Positions 16,493 to 28,353 of a stretch of DNA of 64,000 nt are shown here, in pieces. Each line of letters opens with the position of its first letter. The stretch's first letter is position 1. The stretch covers positions 3,534,001 to 3,598,000 of the forward strand of contig NZ_BCNV01000001.1 in the NCBI RefSeq assembly GCF_001570725.1. The letters run 5' to 3'. Below the pieces are notes generated by a model. It did no database searches and was not told the origin of the DNA. It worked only from the letters and a program-made list of their open reading frames with translations. This stretch comes from Paenibacillus amylolyticus. Lineage in GTDB: Bacteria; Bacillota; Bacilli; Paenibacillales; Paenibacillaceae. The translations under genes were made by a program, and so were the position numbers.

Positions 16493-16693
16493 TTATTGCA
16501 CCTCAGGTACAAGAATAACTCCAACAGTCCTACTGCTACCACTTGCTGATATCCCTTCTTTAACGTTGCTTAATGTTAAGCAGCATGTGATGAAATCACT
16601 TTTTCCTCCTCTCCTAATTTCCTTTGACAGTCTTTGGGATCGTGCACTCAATTCTTCTGTATCCCCAACGAAATCATGTACCGCACATTTTTC
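16493..16693 (-). pseudogene. C-terminal remnant of an unidentified gene
   Basis: The minus-strand frame from 16693 to the TAA at 16493 reads as a convincing protein tail (EKCAVHDFVGDTEELSARSQ ... SASGSSRTVGVILVPEVQ). It has no ATG or GTG start, and an in-frame TAA lies directly upstream. It looks like the end of a truncated gene. I do not recognise the family. The rest of 16246-16755 holds nothing else I can support. Confidence 0.45.
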
Positions 16694-16755
16694 TTAATAA
16701 AACAATTCCCCAAAGTCATAAAAGATACTCTTGAGCTAAAACAGCTTAGAAAGCA

Positions 16756-17475
16756 TTAGCTAGTCAGTTGAATTCGAATTCTTTTTTTTGTCTGCCCTTT
16801 ATTTTGAATTTTCACAATAGAAAAATCATTAATTTCAGTTGTATTATTGACATGAGTCCCACCACAAGCTTGTTCATCAATATCTTTTATTTGGACAACT
16901 CGAATCTCATTAAGAGAAGCTGGTAGTAAATTAATTACCGTCTTTATAGCTCCTTCCTTTTGCTCAGCTGCAACCCTACTAATTGTTCTTATAATAACTT
17001 CATGAGAGTCTGAAAGTATCTTTTTTATTGATTCTTCTAATCGATCAAAAGGTATTTCCTCGATGATATCGGGAGAAAAAGATAGCTCTAGTCTAGCATA
17101 ATCCATTTCAATTTGACTGCTTGTAGCTAGACCATTGTAATGCTGATACATATAACCTGAAATAACATGAAGCAATGTATGGTATTGCATGTTCTTGAAT
17201 CGCCAGTCCCAATCAATCTGCATCACTACTGGTTGACTTATGTCATGCAATGGGCGATCTAGTTCATGAATAATTTTACCCTCAACTTTATTTACATTTA
17301 AGACCCGGTAGATTTCATCACCTTGCTTAATCACTCCTATATCACAAGGCTGGCCCCCGCCACCAGGATAAAAAATAGTTTTATTAAATGTAATAAATTG
17401 ATCTTGCATTAAAACAACTTCTGACGAGCATTCTTTTAAATAACTATCCTCCGTATATAACTCCTTCGTCTCCAT
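16756..17475 (-). CDS. AlaX-type alanyl-tRNA editing protein
   Basis: About 239 residues from ATG 17475; the upstream ATG 17490 overlaps the AAAGGAGA ribosome binding site. The product has the AlaRS-like editing fold: FYPGGGGQPCDIG, the zinc/active-site HxxxH in YHTLLHVISGYMYQH, and CGGTHVNN supplying Cys and His. Such free-standing proteins hydrolyse Ser- or Gly-tRNA(Ala) in trans. The length fits the AlaX-M type, with the SAD half plus the N-terminal glycine-rich domain. It is the first gene of the metabolic half of the cargo; its reason for being on a mobile element is unclear. Confidence 0.85.
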   Translation of the reverse strand: METKELYTEDSYLKECSSEVVLMQDQFITFNKTIFYPGGGGQPCDIGVIKQGDEIYRVLNVNKVEGKIIHELDRPLHDISQPVVMQIDWDWRFKNMQYHTLLHVISGYMYQHYNGLATSSQIEMDYARLELSFSPDIIEEIPFDRLEESIKKILSDSHEVIIRTISRVAAEQKEGAIKTVINLLPASLNEIRVVQIKDIDEQACGGTHVNNTTEINDFSIVKIQNKGQTKKRIRIQLTS

Positions 17476-17661
17476 TATTTCTCCTTTCATTTCTCTAATG
17501 TATTTTTTTGAATTCTAATTCTTGTGATCAATTAACTTTTATCAATATTGAGTATCTCCTCCAAATTATTTGGTATACAGTCTCCATTAATCCAATTCCT
17601 GAATCACTATTGCTTTTGTGAAATGCAGCCAGTTATATTACTTTTAAAGTTAACAAGATAG

Positions 17662-17688
17662 AAGCAGCCCCCAGTGTGAGGCTGCTTT
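17662..17688. terminator. Hairpin between alaX-like and SDR genes
   Basis: AAGCAGCC and GGCTGCTT form an 8-bp stem with a loop of about 10 nt. It lies downstream of the SDR gene at 17732-18472. The minus-strand tail (CTATCTTG) is weakly T-rich, so termination is only possible. Confidence 0.45.
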
Positions 17689-17731
17689 ATTTAGAAAGAT
17701 TTATATCTTAATTGTTTGCTTCCAAAAATAA

Positions 17732-18472
17732 TTAGAGTTGCTGAACTGTTGGGCGAACAATCATCTCATTTACTGCTACATCGGCTGGTTGTTCAATTGC
17801 AAAGGCAATAGCACGTGCAATGCTAGCAGGTTCAATGGCAATATTCATATTTTTATTAATTGCGCTCTTTAACTCTTCACCCGAAATTCCCTCTGTTAAC
17901 TCTGTGGCAATAGATCCTGGTGAAATGATTGTAGTGCGGATTCGGTTAGAGTGCTCTTCGATACGGAGACCTTCTGTAATCGCACGTACAGCGAATTTTG
18001 TTCCACTATACACTGCACTTGCAGGGAAAACCAAGTGACCGGCGATGGAGGAAACGTTAATAATATGTCCTTCTTTTCTCTCCCTCATGGTTGGAAGGAC
18101 CGCTGCAATACCATAAAGTACACCCTTTATATTTACATCAACCATGTTATCCCATTCATCTACCTTGAGCTCAGAGATTGGTGACAATGGCATGATTCCT
18201 GCATTGTTGACCATAACATCAATTTGGCCAAACTCTTGAATCGCATAATTAGCCAATGCTTTCATGTCTTCTTGAGATGAAACATCAGTAACTTTGTATA
18301 TTGCTTTCCCCGCATTTTTTTGAATTTCTTGTTGTAGAGTTTTCAAGCGATCTTCACGTCGAGCGGCTAGCACTAGCTTCGCACCTTTTAATGCAAGTTC
18401 TTTTGCTGTGGCTTCACCAATCCCACTAGAGGCGCCTGTAACAATGATTACCTTACCTTGTATATTAGACAT
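17732..18472 (-). CDS. Short-chain dehydrogenase/reductase
   Basis: 246 residues, classical SDR: cofactor motif VTGASSGIGEAT at the N-terminus with LAARREDRL at the second strand (NADP preference), structural NNAGIM, and catalytic Ser (INVSSIAGH) and YSGTK. The sequence resembles the YdfG/serine-dehydrogenase-like group, whose substrates are varied; I cannot name one. ATG 18472 follows GAGGAG. One of three SDR genes within 7 kb in the element. Confidence 0.88.
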   Translation of the reverse strand: MSNIQGKVIIVTGASSGIGEATAKELALKGAKLVLAARREDRLKTLQQEIQKNAGKAIYKVTDVSSQEDMKALANYAIQEFGQIDVMVNNAGIMPLSPISELKVDEWDNMVDVNIKGVLYGIAAVLPTMRERKEGHIINVSSIAGHLVFPASAVYSGTKFAVRAITEGLRIEEHSNRIRTTIISPGSIATELTEGISGEELKSAINKNMNIAIEPASIARAIAFAIEQPADVAVNEMIVRPTVQQL

Positions 18473-18582
18473 ATAAAAAATCTCCTCACTTTTTCATTTG
18501 TTTAAATTTTCGTCTACTCTAATTTTTCGAACGTCTACAACAAACAGCTACACCTTAGTCCCCTTGGTATATCCAGATCAAT

Positions 18583-20109
<1,527 letters not shown>

Positions 20110-20122
20110 TTACCTTGTTCTT

Positions 20123-21331
20123 TCAGTATTTCTTAGAAGGGAATCCGTGCTCATGCGCTCGATATACAACGATGAAGGCAAGAAGAAGTAATATACATAT
20201 TGCCAATGGAAAAGAACCTACCCCAACGGTCATCAAAAGAATGGCCCCAACCACACCCCCGCCACCGATCGCTAAATTCCATACTGTAACGTACATAGAT
20301 TGAGCCACATTTGCACCTTCGCCTGCTGCATCTGCAATGGCCGTTTGAAGAAGCGTAGGTGCGCCCCCAAACGTTAGTCCCCACATAGCTATGGCAAGAT
20401 AAACAACGATGGGTTGACTACTCCCTATACCTAATGTCGTGGATGCTAACGCGAATCCACCCAGGCTGATCAGAACCAAAAAGCGTAGCTTACGGTCAAT
20501 AAATACGCCTATAATCCAAACACCAACCAGCGAAGCAACACCAAAAATAAGTAGAACCAAATCCACTCGTTGAACTAGCCCTACTTCGGAAAGGTATGGT
20601 GCAATATAGGTATAAAGAATGTTATGGGAAAGTCCCAATGCTAAAAGAACCAATAACACAGAGCGCACCCCTGGAGTAACAAGAACTTTCAGAAGAGGTA
20701 TTCGCTTCTCAACTGCTTGTCCAGGATAGTCTGGAAGCTTCCAAAGAATCCAAACCATTAACATCAATGCTAATAGTGACAAAATGCCAAAAACAAGGCG
20801 CCAACTTGTGAATGAACCAAGGAATGTTCCAAGAGGAACACCTACTGCTAGTGCGAGGGGAACGCTAACCATTGCAACTGCCATAGCCTTACCCTTAAGT
20901 GATTCCGGTGCCATCTGCCTTGCGTACCCGGCAGACATCCCCCATAGCACTCCGGCAGTTACACCGGCAAAAAAGCGAGCAATTAGCATGATGATGAAAA
21001 TAGAGGAAAGTGCTGTAATCGTATTAAATACCAGAAAACCGAAAATGCATGAAAGCAATAGCGGTTTCCTGTTCCATCCTTGTGTTGCTGTGGTTAAAGG
21101 GATAGCAGCGATTAGAGAGCCAAACGCATATGCAGTAACGAGTTGGCCAGCAAGGGATTCTGAAATGCCGAGGTCACGACTAAGCGGTATCAACAAACCA
21201 GCTGGAATCGTTTCAGTAAGCATACAGATAAACCCAGCCATAGCGATTGCGATTAATCCGGCCAATGGAAGTCGATCTGATTGCTGTATAACCTTATTTT
21301 TATGTGAGATAGATTCTAATTTTGAATTCAT
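20123..21331 (-). CDS. MFS transporter, AraJ/YdhP-like exporter
   Basis: About 402 residues from ATG 21331 (GGGGGAT upstream); the upstream in-frame extension to 21421 is unlikely to be translated. Twelve hydrophobic segments. The first loop motif (TTATQGWNRKPLLL) and the TETIPAGLL motif in helix 1 fit the drug:H+ antiporter-1 / AraJ branch, often linked to export of sugars or small toxic compounds. Substrate unknown. It lies between the GH1 and aldo/keto reductase genes, all on the minus strand. Confidence 0.85.
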   Translation of the reverse strand: MNSKLESISHKNKVIQQSDRLPLAGLIAIAMAGFICMLTETIPAGLLIPLSRDLGISESLAGQLVTAYAFGSLIAAIPLTTATQGWNRKPLLLSCIFGFLVFNTITALSSIFIIMLIARFFAGVTAGVLWGMSAGYARQMAPESLKGKAMAVAMVSVPLALAVGVPLGTFLGSFTSWRLVFGILSLLALMLMVWILWKLPDYPGQAVEKRIPLLKVLVTPGVRSVLLVLLALGLSHNILYTYIAPYLSEVGLVQRVDLVLLIFGVASLVGVWIIGVFIDRKLRFLVLISLGGFALASTTLGIGSSQPIVVYLAIAMWGLTFGGAPTLLQTAIADAAGEGANVAQSMYVTVWNLAIGGGGVVGAILLMTVGVGSFPLAICILLLLAFIVVYRAHEHGFPSKKY

Positions 21332-21444
21332 CGAACAAGCATCCCCCATCAGCAATTTGCAAACTACAGAACAATATAAATGCAGCCCCATCATCAATGG
21401 GGCTACAAAATTATAAACCATTTGATTGTTGTTCTATGAATTGC

Positions 21445-23275
<1,831 letters not shown>

Positions 23276-23363
23276 ATGAATTGCCTCCTTCGTGTAGTTT
23301 TAAGCTGGTTGTATTTCATTTAAATCTACGAGGATAAAACGTTCACCAATATAAGGATATATA

Positions 23364-24200
23364 TTACTCTTCGAAATCCGTAGATGTTGATAACTCTTTC
23401 CACGCAGTTGCTTGTGAATTCAAATCTTCCATTTTTTTATGAAATTCTACTTGCGCATCATTTCCTAGAAACAAATGAACTGGTGGGTTTTCCGCACGAC
23501 TCAATTCAATAAACACATCTGCCGCTTTATTTGGATCTCCCATTTGTGCTCCATCGCGCCCATTTAGGAATTTCGTGAATTCATCATCTTTATATGCATC
23601 CAAGGGATTCTCAGCAAGACGCAATGAACCTTCACTTAAGAATTTTGTTCTAAAATATCCTGGTAGTACACAAGTTGCTTTTATTCCAAAAGGAGCTCCA
23701 TCTGCTGCAAGCGATTCAGTCAGACCATCTACTGCAAATTTTGTTGCTGCATAAATACCATTCCTATTACCTGCTCGGAAACCAGCTATAGAAGCTACGT
23801 TTAAAATATGGCCTGATTGTTGTTGACGCATGATAGGTAGTACTGCACGAATAACATTTATGGTTCCGAAGACATTCACATCAAAGCAGTTTCGAACCTC
23901 CATGTCGGATATTTCTTCAATGGCCCCGAGTTGTCCATACCCGGCATTATTCACTACCACATCAATCGTTCTGAACCGTTCTTTAACCTCACTAATCGCC
24001 TTTTGTATACTCAATTCATCGACTAGGTCCATTTGTAATGGCAAAAAGTTTTCTGTATCAACTGTTACCGCTGCAATTAAATCGTCTTTATTTCTTGACG
24101 TTGCGGCTACACTAAATCCTTGAGATAGCAATTTCTGCACCAAAGCTAACCCAAGACCTTTTGAAGCACCTGTTACAAACCACACATTATTTTGAGTCAT
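23364..24200 (-). CDS. Short-chain dehydrogenase/reductase
   Basis: 278 residues, ATG behind AAGGGG. Motifs: VTGASKGLGLALVQ, NNAGYGQLG, Ser in NVASIAGF and YAATKFAVDG. The length and the C-terminal extension (FIELSRAENPPVHLFLGNDA) fit the extended YusZ-like SDR group. It is transcribed divergently from the Lrp/AsnC gene and is the likeliest first target of that regulator. Confidence 0.88.
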   Translation of the reverse strand: MTQNNVWFVTGASKGLGLALVQKLLSQGFSVAATSRNKDDLIAAVTVDTENFLPLQMDLVDELSIQKAISEVKERFRTIDVVVNNAGYGQLGAIEEISDMEVRNCFDVNVFGTINVIRAVLPIMRQQQSGHILNVASIAGFRAGNRNGIYAATKFAVDGLTESLAADGAPFGIKATCVLPGYFRTKFLSEGSLRLAENPLDAYKDDEFTKFLNGRDGAQMGDPNKAADVFIELSRAENPPVHLFLGNDAQVEFHKKMEDLNSQATAWKELSTSTDFEE

Positions 24201-24618
24201 TTCAACCGATCCCCTTTACGAGTTATGAGTTCTTCTTTGTTGATGCACTTTTCTATAAGCACATTAAACTGTTACTAAGCTTAAGGATTATGTTTCCAAG
24301 TTCACTATGAAAGAGAATACTCATGACCTCATTCACAATGATTGTGTACTTATATTTTTTACACATAAAATTTTAATAAATTGAACGAAAATTTTACATG
24401 GCAAAACCATGGTTTATACACTCATTCCGTGATGAAACCATTTTTTTTAGTTGATTTTACTTTGGAATCATAATATCGGTGTTTGCAACCGATTTCATAC
24501 TTAGAAACTATAATGTAATTTAGACTATTTATGATAAGATACATGTGATTTCAGGAATTTCTTCTTTATAATCAAGGTATTATAATGAAAAACGTAATAT
24601 AGAGTGAGGAGTGTATTT
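24201..24618. promoter_or_regulatory. Divergent promoter region between SDR and Lrp/AsnC genes
   Basis: About 420 bp of A+T-rich DNA with stops in all frames. It must hold the promoters of both divergent genes and is the natural place for Lrp-type operators, but I could not define a clear repeated site. Confidence 0.4.
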
Positions 24619-25065
24619 ATGAACAATATAGACAAAGATATTATCATGCATTTACAGGAAGATGCCCGTTTAACAATGACTTCCATTGGTAAACTTATAG
24701 GATTATCCCAGCCTGCAGTAACTGAAAGGGTGAAGAGACTAGAAGAACAAGGAGTTATAACGGGTTACAGAGCACTTGTTTCAAATGAAAAGGTCGGAAA
24801 ACCGATGACCGCCTTTTTGCTTTTCCGGACTAACCAATGTCTTGAGTTTGTTGACTATTGTGAGAAATCTCCACAAGTCATGGAGTGTTACCGGGTTAGT
24901 GGGGAACATAATTATTTGATCAAAGTCATCGTTGAGTCCACTAAAGAACTTGAGTTATTTGAAAATGAAAGTATCATGTATGGGAACTTTACCACTGTCA
25001 TTACTTTATCATCGCCCATTGAAAATAAACCATTGTTGCCGTCAGGTGATGTAACTCATGATTAA
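24619..25065 (+). CDS. Lrp/AsnC-family transcriptional regulator
   Basis: About 148 residues from ATG 24619, which has GAGGAG upstream; the GTG at 24604 overlaps that site. The N-terminal winged helix is DIIMHLQEDARLTMTSIGKL, IGLSQPAVTERVKRLEEQGVI; the C-terminal RAM ligand domain includes ECYRVSGEHNYLIKVIVEST. Such proteins respond to amino acids and often control neighbouring genes; here those are the divergent SDR operon and the convergent LysE-type exporter. Confidence 0.9.
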   Translation: MNNIDKDIIMHLQEDARLTMTSIGKLIGLSQPAVTERVKRLEEQGVITGYRALVSNEKVGKPMTAFLLFRTNQCLEFVDYCEKSPQVMECYRVSGEHNYLIKVIVESTKELELFENESIMYGNFTTVITLSSPIENKPLLPSGDVTHD

Positions 25066-25095
25066 CATCGTTCAACCATTTTCTTAAGAAAAATC

Positions 25096-25144
25096 AAAAA
25101 GGGTATCCACTCGCTTTAAGCCAAAGCAAGTGAATACCCTTTTA
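25096..25144. terminator. Bidirectional terminator between lrp-like and lysE-like genes
   Basis: AAAAAGGGTATCCACTCGCTTT pairs with AAAGCAAGTGAATACCCTTTT (two mismatches). The stem is long and A/T tracts flank both sides, serving the two convergent genes. Confidence 0.85.
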
Positions 25145-25219
25145 AGCAGATAATGATGTTAAATCTATGTTGTCATACAAAAAAAGGGCAGCTCCAAGAG
25201 TCCCCTCTTCATAACTTTA

Positions 25220-25840
25220 CTATCCTGTTTTTTGTACTTTGAAAATCATATTTAGCCCGAATGCGATTAAGACTATCCCGGTGGTTTTGTCTATAATACT
25301 TTGAACCTTTGGCGACATTAGCCACTGCCTTACATAACTTAATAAAAATACGATTGTAGAAAACCATAATATTGAAAGCAATGCATAAAAGGAACCCATG
25401 ATCAGGAATTGTAGACTCGCATTTAGGTCAGCTGCCACAAATTGAGGTAGAAAAGTAAGAAAAAAGATAGCTACCTTTGGATTAAGAACATTGGAAACCA
25501 GTCCTTGCACAAAAGCTGATCTTTTTATATTCTCAGGCTCATCTTGATTTAGATCACTCTTTCGCTTAGTAATGAAGGAAGAAAAACCCATGTAAATCAA
25601 ATAAGCAGCGCCAGCGTATTTGATTAGTTCAAAGGCTACAGCCGATTTCATTAATATAATGGAAAGCCCTAGAGCTGCTGCCATTGTGTGCACTAGGGCT
25701 CCGCTAGCTAGACCTAATGCAATTTTAATACCATCCTTCTTACCATCGGTCAAAGTTCGTTTTGTTATTAATGCAAAATCGACACCCGGTGACATCACAA
25801 TGAAAATCAGTAAGATTGAAAAAGCGAGTATGTCATTCAT
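25220..25840 (-). CDS. LysE/RhtB-family amino-acid exporter
   Basis: 206 residues with six hydrophobic segments; ATG behind ATAGGAGG. The N-terminal SPGVDFALITKRTLTDGKKDG carries the family motif that follows helix 1, and LGLASGALVHTMAAALGLS lies in the second half of that conserved region. The family exports amino acids and derivatives. It is convergent with the Lrp/AsnC gene, a common pairing in which the regulator senses the exported amino acid; this is inference. Confidence 0.88.
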   Translation of the reverse strand: MNDILAFSILLIFIVMSPGVDFALITKRTLTDGKKDGIKIALGLASGALVHTMAAALGLSIILMKSAVAFELIKYAGAAYLIYMGFSSFITKRKSDLNQDEPENIKRSAFVQGLVSNVLNPKVAIFFLTFLPQFVAADLNASLQFLIMGSFYALLSILWFSTIVFLLSYVRQWLMSPKVQSIIDKTTGIVLIAFGLNMIFKVQKTG

Positions 25841-26409
25841 ACTGTGCCTCCTATTGTATTTTGGTTTTTTGGATACACAATACTAACGCGTTATAAACCA
25901 AATTTCAATATCTAGATTTAACCTTATGCTACCTACTGACTTTAGTCGGTAGTTTTGTTGCTATGAGGCGTATTATGTCTTTTCTGCCAATGGACTGGTT
26001 GTGCCTACTAGCAAGTTAACAACTTCTGTGGCTCCCATAAACGTCTGCTATTCAATGATGAACTCTACTTATAACATGTAAAGAGTATTGAATTTTTATT
26101 AGCCTACCAACCGTCACCATTACTCTATTTTTCGAAAGTGATTCCCCAATCGGTATTTTTGTAGCAATGATCAAGTTTTCTTATGTAATTTACAATATTT
26201 TAATTATGCAAAACTCAACTTATACATTAAATGCATTATATGATAAATAAATTTTATTCATAAGCAATATTATTGATATACCATTGTTACCTTATGTTTT
26301 TTGTTAAATTGATTTGATATCATATAAGTACAGAATAAAAGTGTGTTAGATTCACAAATTCACTCTGTTAATAAATTCTGTATGATCAAGACATTATCGA
26401 GGAGGATAT
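25841..26409. other. Intergenic stretch, no gene seen
   Basis: About 570 bp, very A+T-rich near 26200-26400, with stops in all frames. A small hairpin (CTACTGAC-TTTA-GTCGGTAG then TTTTGTT) lies near 25930-25960. It must contain the promoters for the divergent exporter and MDR genes. Confidence 0.4.
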
Positions 26410-26412
26410 ATG

Positions 26413-27405
26413 ATGAACAAAATTGTCCGTTTTCATCAAACAGGCGGTCCAGAAGTGCTGGCGCTTGAAGAAGTACCCGTCCCTTCTCCAGGTAAGGGAG
26501 AAGTATTAATCCAAACTCATGCGCTAGGTTTAAACCGGGCGGAGTCCATGTTTCGTTCAGGAGAGCACGGTGCGAAGCCTGTCTTTCCTTCGGGTATTGG
26601 ATTAGAGGCTGCTGGAGTAGTTGAGTCGATAGGAGACGGGGTTACTGGTTTTAATGTCGGAGATAAGGTAAGCGTGATACCTTGTGTCCCTGCTACTGAA
26701 TACCCCCTACATGGTCAGCATGTCCTGGCTCCCGCCTATGCTGTCGTAGCTCATTCAGATAAGTTGTCATTTAAAGAAGCAGCGGCAGTATGGATGATGT
26801 TTACAACCGCATACGGTGGACTGATTGAATTTGGTAGCCTTAGCCAAGGCCAAACCGTACTAATCCCTGCAGCTTCTAGCAGTGTCGGACTTGCAGCGAT
26901 TCAGATTGCCAATATGGTCGGTGCACGCCCAATTGCACTAACGCGTACCAGCACTAAACGTAAGGCTTTGTTAGCCGCTGGTGCCGCCGAGGTCATCGCA
27001 ACAAATGAAGAAAATCTCGTAGAACGAGTTGGCAAAATCACCAATGGTTCGGGTGCAGAAGTGATTTTCGACCCAGTTGGTGGTCCAGTGCTGGCGGATC
27101 TAATCACAGTAGCTGCTCGCCATGCAAAAATTTTGCTCTATGGCCGCCTTCACCCTGATCCAGCACCTTTGGATGTCGGCCAAGTCTTGTTCAAACAACT
27201 CACTATCCGTGGCTACGATATGGTAGAGATCACTAGTGACAATAACCGCCGCATGGAGGCTGTCGATTTCATCCGTAAAGGTCTCGAATCCGGTGACCTA
27301 AAACCGATAATAGACAGGACCTTCCCACTCGAAGACATTAGTGATGCTCACCGTTATCTTGAAGCCGGAAATCACATAGGAAAGATTGTTTTGACAGTGT
27401 CATAG
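26413..27405 (+). CDS. MDR-family NAD(P)H quinone-reductase-like dehydrogenase
   Basis: About 330 residues. GGAGG is best spaced to ATG 26413 (26410 is also an ATG). The GroES-like N-terminus is GGPEVLALEEVPVPSPGKGEVLI; the NAD(P)-binding Rossmann part has VLIPAASSSVGLAAIQIANM. It follows the zinc-free quinone oxidoreductase pattern; I see no complete set of zinc-ligand cysteines. It reduces quinones or enones with NADPH in related proteins; the substrate here is unknown. It is the last cargo gene before the transposition module. Confidence 0.87.
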   Translation: MNKIVRFHQTGGPEVLALEEVPVPSPGKGEVLIQTHALGLNRAESMFRSGEHGAKPVFPSGIGLEAAGVVESIGDGVTGFNVGDKVSVIPCVPATEYPLHGQHVLAPAYAVVAHSDKLSFKEAAAVWMMFTTAYGGLIEFGSLSQGQTVLIPAASSSVGLAAIQIANMVGARPIALTRTSTKRKALLAAGAAEVIATNEENLVERVGKITNGSGAEVIFDPVGGPVLADLITVAARHAKILLYGRLHPDPAPLDVGQVLFKQLTIRGYDMVEITSDNNRRMEAVDFIRKGLESGDLKPIIDRTFPLEDISDAHRYLEAGNHIGKIVLTVS

Positions 27406-27890
27406 AAGCATATGACCAGCGCTAAACGTTAGATGACCTGAATGCAGATTGTGTACTATCGGAAGCACAATCGTGTAGCATTCATTAGCTCAATGAATGT
27501 TACACGATTTCACATTCGCTCCCTAGGACTATCTTAGGTTGTCGAAATTAGAGTCGCCTTTTTGTTTTACTACTAGTTGACTGCTTCTCAGTTGCTGTCC
27601 TCAGCTATAAATCCAAACGCTGATACACTAATTTAAAGAAAACAGCCCTAATCCAATTCATATAAATGTTGGCACATATAACTATTCGTTGAGAACAGAT
27701 AAGTTTTTGATAACTTTTCATGTACTAAATCCGTGTGACACTTAATCAATGATTCTAAAAGACCCCTATGGTTTTTCCAAACATACTCTACTAGCATCAC
27801 CTTACATGGTGTTGAACTAGTATGAACTCCTTCAAAAAAACCTAAATTATATTATAATATCTACAGATATTTTCACTTTTTTTTCAGATC
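27406..27890. other. Spacer between cargo and transposition module, with a strong hairpin
   Basis: ATCGTGTAGCATTCATT (27470-27486) and AATGAATGTTACACGAT (27492-27508) form a 17-bp stem with one G-T pair and a 5-nt loop. No T-tract follows on the plus strand, so it is either a poor terminator of the MDR gene or another site. A second, imperfect hairpin (ACTAG...CTAGT around GGTGT) lies at about 27781-27823. No gene is seen. Confidence 0.5.
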
Positions 27891-28352
27891 TTAGTACTCT
27901 TTTTCGCTTTCTATATCTGGTATGTCTATAGGAATACCATGATTGAATGCAATCATTACAGCACGGTGATACTTCCCCAATAAAAATTCATAATTCTTAG
28001 AGAGGAGTTTTTGCTCCTCTTTGATAATTTTATATCTTTCTGTCTCTTTTTTTAGCTGTTGTGTTAATTTAACAATTCTCATTTTCAGCTCTTCGGTATC
28101 TTCTGTCAGTTCTTCGTTAGGCACAGACATCAAATTGTACTTTCCTATTTTGTTCTTCATCAAGAATTTTTTAACGTGAGACTTGTTTAAGGTACTTCGA
28201 CTTAATCCTGTCCTTACTACCAATTTACTTAAAGTTACTAGTGCTCCTTCAGAATTCAAGTCATCTATGGCATTTTGCAATTTCGTTAATGTTTCCTGCC
28301 TAGCAATTTCTTGTCTTAATAAAAGTTCTTCGGGTAAACTTCTTTTTTTCAA
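27891..28352 (-). CDS. tnpC: TnpC-like accessory transposition protein
   Basis: 153 residues from TTG 28352, one base after the preceding recombinase's TGA. It has an N-terminal helical part with a possible HTH (LSKLVVRTGLSRSTLNKSHV) and a coiled-coil middle (ELKMRIVKLTQQLKKETERY). Size, coiled coil and last place in the recombinase operon match TnpC of Tn554, which is accessory and influences frequency and orientation of transposition. Family call by position and architecture. Confidence 0.7.
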   Translation of the reverse strand: MKKRSLPEELLLRQEIARQETLTKLQNAIDDLNSEGALVTLSKLVVRTGLSRSTLNKSHVKKFLMKNKIGKYNLMSVPNEELTEDTEELKMRIVKLTQQLKKETERYKIIKEEQKLLSKNYEFLLGKYHRAVMIAFNHGIPIDIPDIESEKEY

Positions 28353-28353
28353 A

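Noticed and set aside
20784-21416. 210-codon plus-strand frame
   Set aside because: Antisense to the MFS transporter; no ribosome binding site and no native composition.
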